Made by a program: the position numbers and the translations under genes | Assembly: GCA_007833815.1 (NCBI GenBank) | Contig: CP033464.1 | Coordinates: 5,377,501-5,441,500 of the forward strand | Reading direction: 5' to 3' | Length of the DNA stretch: 64,000 bases | Origin: Brevibacillus laterosporus | GTDB taxonomy: Bacteria > Bacillota > Bacilli > Brevibacillales > Brevibacillaceae | Shown here: piece after piece, positions 62,565-64,000 of the stretch | How positions within the stretch are numbered: the stretch's first letter is position 1 | Layout of the letters: every line of letters starts with the position of its first letter | The notes under the pieces: model-generated | Seen by the model: the letters and a program-made list of their open reading frames with translations, nothing else | Databases searched by the model: none | What the model was told of the DNA's origin: nothing

Positions 62565-63719
62565 TTACACTCTTCTAGGCGGATACGTCACATTTCCCAA
62601 AATAACAGGCTCTCTGGCCCCTGTCGCAGTCGGTACGTTGCTTGGCAGTCGATGAAGGGTTTCATGGGCTAATAGCGCAAAGGCAACCGCTTCCTTAGCT
62701 TCCGATGACAGTCCCACATCTTCCTGTGTGATAACCCGGCACGTATCTCCCAACTGTTGTTGTAACATGGAGAGAAGCGTTTTATTATAACTACCACCAC
62801 CGCCTATAATCACCTCATCCACCTGTAATGTAGGAAAGATAAAGTTCTTGTAATGATAAGCAATGGAGCTAGCTGTAAACATCGTCATGGTAGCCAGCAA
62901 GTCGTATGGGGAAACATGAGCATTCTCTCGCATCATCCTCTCTACAAACTGCTTACCGAATAGCTCTCTTCCTGTGGATTTAGGCGGTGCTTCCTGCATA
63001 TATTCGATGCTCATACACTGTTCGAGTAAAGTCTGATTTACTACTCCTTTAGCAGCCCATGCTCCGTCCTTGTCATAAGCTGTGCCGAAAAGTATCTTAC
63101 ATATCTCATCAATAATCATGTTACCAGGGCCCGTGTCAAAAGCGTACACATCATCTAACTGAGCCCCTTTAGGAATGACGGTCACATTACCAATCCCACC
63201 AATGTTTTGTAGAAGCCGTGATTTCTCATGATCTCTGTACAAAATAAGCTCGGTGTAAGGTACAAGTGGAGCTCCTTGCCCCCCTGCCGCCATGTCCATG
63301 GTGCGAAAGTTAGAAATCACTGTTGTATTGGTACGATAAGCAATCACTGCCGGTTCACCAATCTGCAAAGTAGATGCTACATACTGCCCTTTTGACTGGG
63401 GCTGATGATAGATGGTTTGCCCATGAGAACCAATGGCTGTAATGCTGGTAAAGTCAAGCTGATTTTGCTCACAAATAGCATCTACGGCATCAGCGAAAAG
63501 CTCTCCCAGTTTAAAATTGAGACTACAAATTAACTGCACGTGAGAACGATCTAGGGACAAGCTATCCACAATTTCATCCCGTACATCCTGGGCAAATGGA
63601 AGTGTCATGAAATCAAGCAGCTTGACCTGTGAATCATAGCCACTCCCCTGAATATCGACCAGTGCTACATCAATGCCATCCAAAGACGTACCTGACATTA
63701 GTCCGATCACGTAAGCCAT
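62565..63719 (-). CDS. anmK: anhydro-N-acetylmuramic acid kinase
   Basis: AnmK opens and phosphorylates 1,6-anhydro-MurNAc to MurNAc-6-phosphate. The 384-residue product begins [20 protein letters not shown], with [35 protein letters not shown] and [12 protein letters not shown], all diagnostic. The start at 63719 lies one base past the stop of the GH4 gene and uses AGAGGAG inside it, so translation is coupled. An upstream in-frame ATG is unlikely. Confidence 0.95.
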   Translation of the reverse strand: MAYVIGLMSGTSLDGIDVALVDIQGSGYDSQVKLLDFMTLPFAQDVRDEIVDSLSLDRSHVQLICSLNFKLGELFADAVDAICEQNQLDFTSITAIGSHGQTIYHQPQSKGQYVASTLQIGEPAVIAYRTNTTVISNFRTMDMAAGGQGAPLVPYTELILYRDHEKSRLLQNIGGIGNVTVIPKGAQLDDVYAFDTGPGNMIIDEICKILFGTAYDKDGAWAAKGVVNQTLLEQCMSIEYMQEAPPKSTGRELFGKQFVERMMRENAHVSPYDLLATMTMFTASSIAYHYKNFIFPTLQVDEVIIGGGGSYNKTLLSMLQQQLGDTCRVITQEDVGLSSEAKEAVAFALLAHETLHRLPSNVPTATGAREPVILGNVTYPPRRV

Positions 63720-63720
63720 A

Positions 63721-64000
63721 TCAAGCTTGCTCCTCTGTAAAGAATTGAGGCAAATACTCACGATGTGCCTCTAATAAATCATCAAGAACAGCCTTAGCTT
63801 TCTCATCACTTGGCACAAGCGGATTAATCGTTAAAGCCAACAAAGCTTTTTCATATGAACCAGTAACTGCCGCCTCTGCTCCTACTCTTTCGAATGATTT
63901 AATCTGTTGGACAAGCCCATTAATAGCTGTGGGCAGCTCACCTACAGTGATCGGTTTTGGTCCTTCCTTCGTAACGATACAATTCACTTCCACAGCAGAA
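63721..64000 (-). CDS. GH4 6-phospho-beta-glucosidase-type enzyme, C-terminal part
   Basis: Only the last 92 residues or so are in the window; the 5' end lies beyond 64000. [20 protein letters not shown] and [20 protein letters not shown] are typical of the C terminus of GH4 enzymes (LicH/CelF/ChbF), which hydrolyse 6-phospho-disaccharides by an NAD and metal mechanism. In this operon it may cleave an imported phosphorylated chitobiose- or muropeptide-type sugar. The natural substrate is open. Confidence 0.88.
   Translation of the reverse strand, partial: SAVEVNCIVTKEGPKPITVGELPTAINGLVQQIKSFERVGAEAAVTGSYEKALLALTINPLVPSDEKAKAVLDDLLEAHREYLPQFFTEEQA

Noticed and set aside
1-64000. CRISPR arrays, rRNA genes and replication origin
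   Set aside because: No regularly spaced repeats, rRNA-like sequence or DnaA-box cluster was seen on reading both strands.

Overview
The window looks like chromosomal DNA of a low-GC Gram-positive spore-former of the Paenibacillaceae, most likely Brevibacillus (possibly B. laterosporus). This is inferred from AT-rich composition, strong AGGAGG ribosome sites, the yjcF/yjcG/yjcH-type gene set, a yutG-type pgpA, a ytnP-type lactonase, a large NRPS and several secreted hydrolases. No 16S gene or other firm marker is present, so the species is a guess.

Layout. 1-4800 is a scarred accessory segment: a cut IS3-type element, gene remnants, a secreted bacteriocin-like protein with a small membrane partner, a frameshifted DNA methyltransferase, a 5'-truncated phage integrase, a holin tail and two tRNA genes. 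4800-26000 is mostly housekeeping: a chemoreceptor, secreted DUF218 protein and lipase, yutG-type pgpA, esterase, 2H phosphoesterase, acetyltransferases, a PHP phosphoesterase, a CNNM/CBS transporter, a UvrD-like helicase, fabI, a ZIP transporter, and terC behind a yybP-ykoY manganese riboswitch. 26248-33882 is one dimodular NRPS (C-A-T-C-A-T-reductase) that should release a peptide aldehyde. 34600-47060 holds cheW, thpR, surE, a subtilase, a second CNNM transporter, an XPB-type helicase and an ECF sigma/anti-sigma pair with its own promoter. A complete IS3-type element (47108-48829) follows, then an ABC exporter, a GDSL lipase, an MFS transporter, a fabH without a normal start codon, an SdpI-like protein, a YtnP-like lactonase and MgtC. 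57900-59900 is a small, apparently undescribed locus. The window ends in an amino-sugar/muropeptide recycling operon (GH4, anmK, PTS IIA, mupG, sugar kinase).

Two signals deserve most attention. First, at 59557-59808 two short genes encode paralogous 31-residue peptides sharing the start MKKVVKV, a central VT(D/E)MK and a C-terminal VCL. They are followed, after a hairpin terminator, by a 503-residue protein with an HEIAH motif. This has the layout of a ribosomal peptide (RiPP or signalling) system with an HExxH enzyme. Second, two copies of a transposase-less IS200/IS605-like element (7162-7420 and 37385-37757) end in a hairpin plus GGTTCAA, like TnpB guide-RNA (omega/reRNA) right ends. The longer copy keeps a complete RNA-like scaffold and has an internal promoter, so it could make an orphan guide RNA; the shorter one has lost 114 bp between short direct repeats.

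Decayed genes are common: a methyltransferase, an MBL-fold gene, a SAM methyltransferase, an integrase and smaller scraps, mostly next to mobile DNA.
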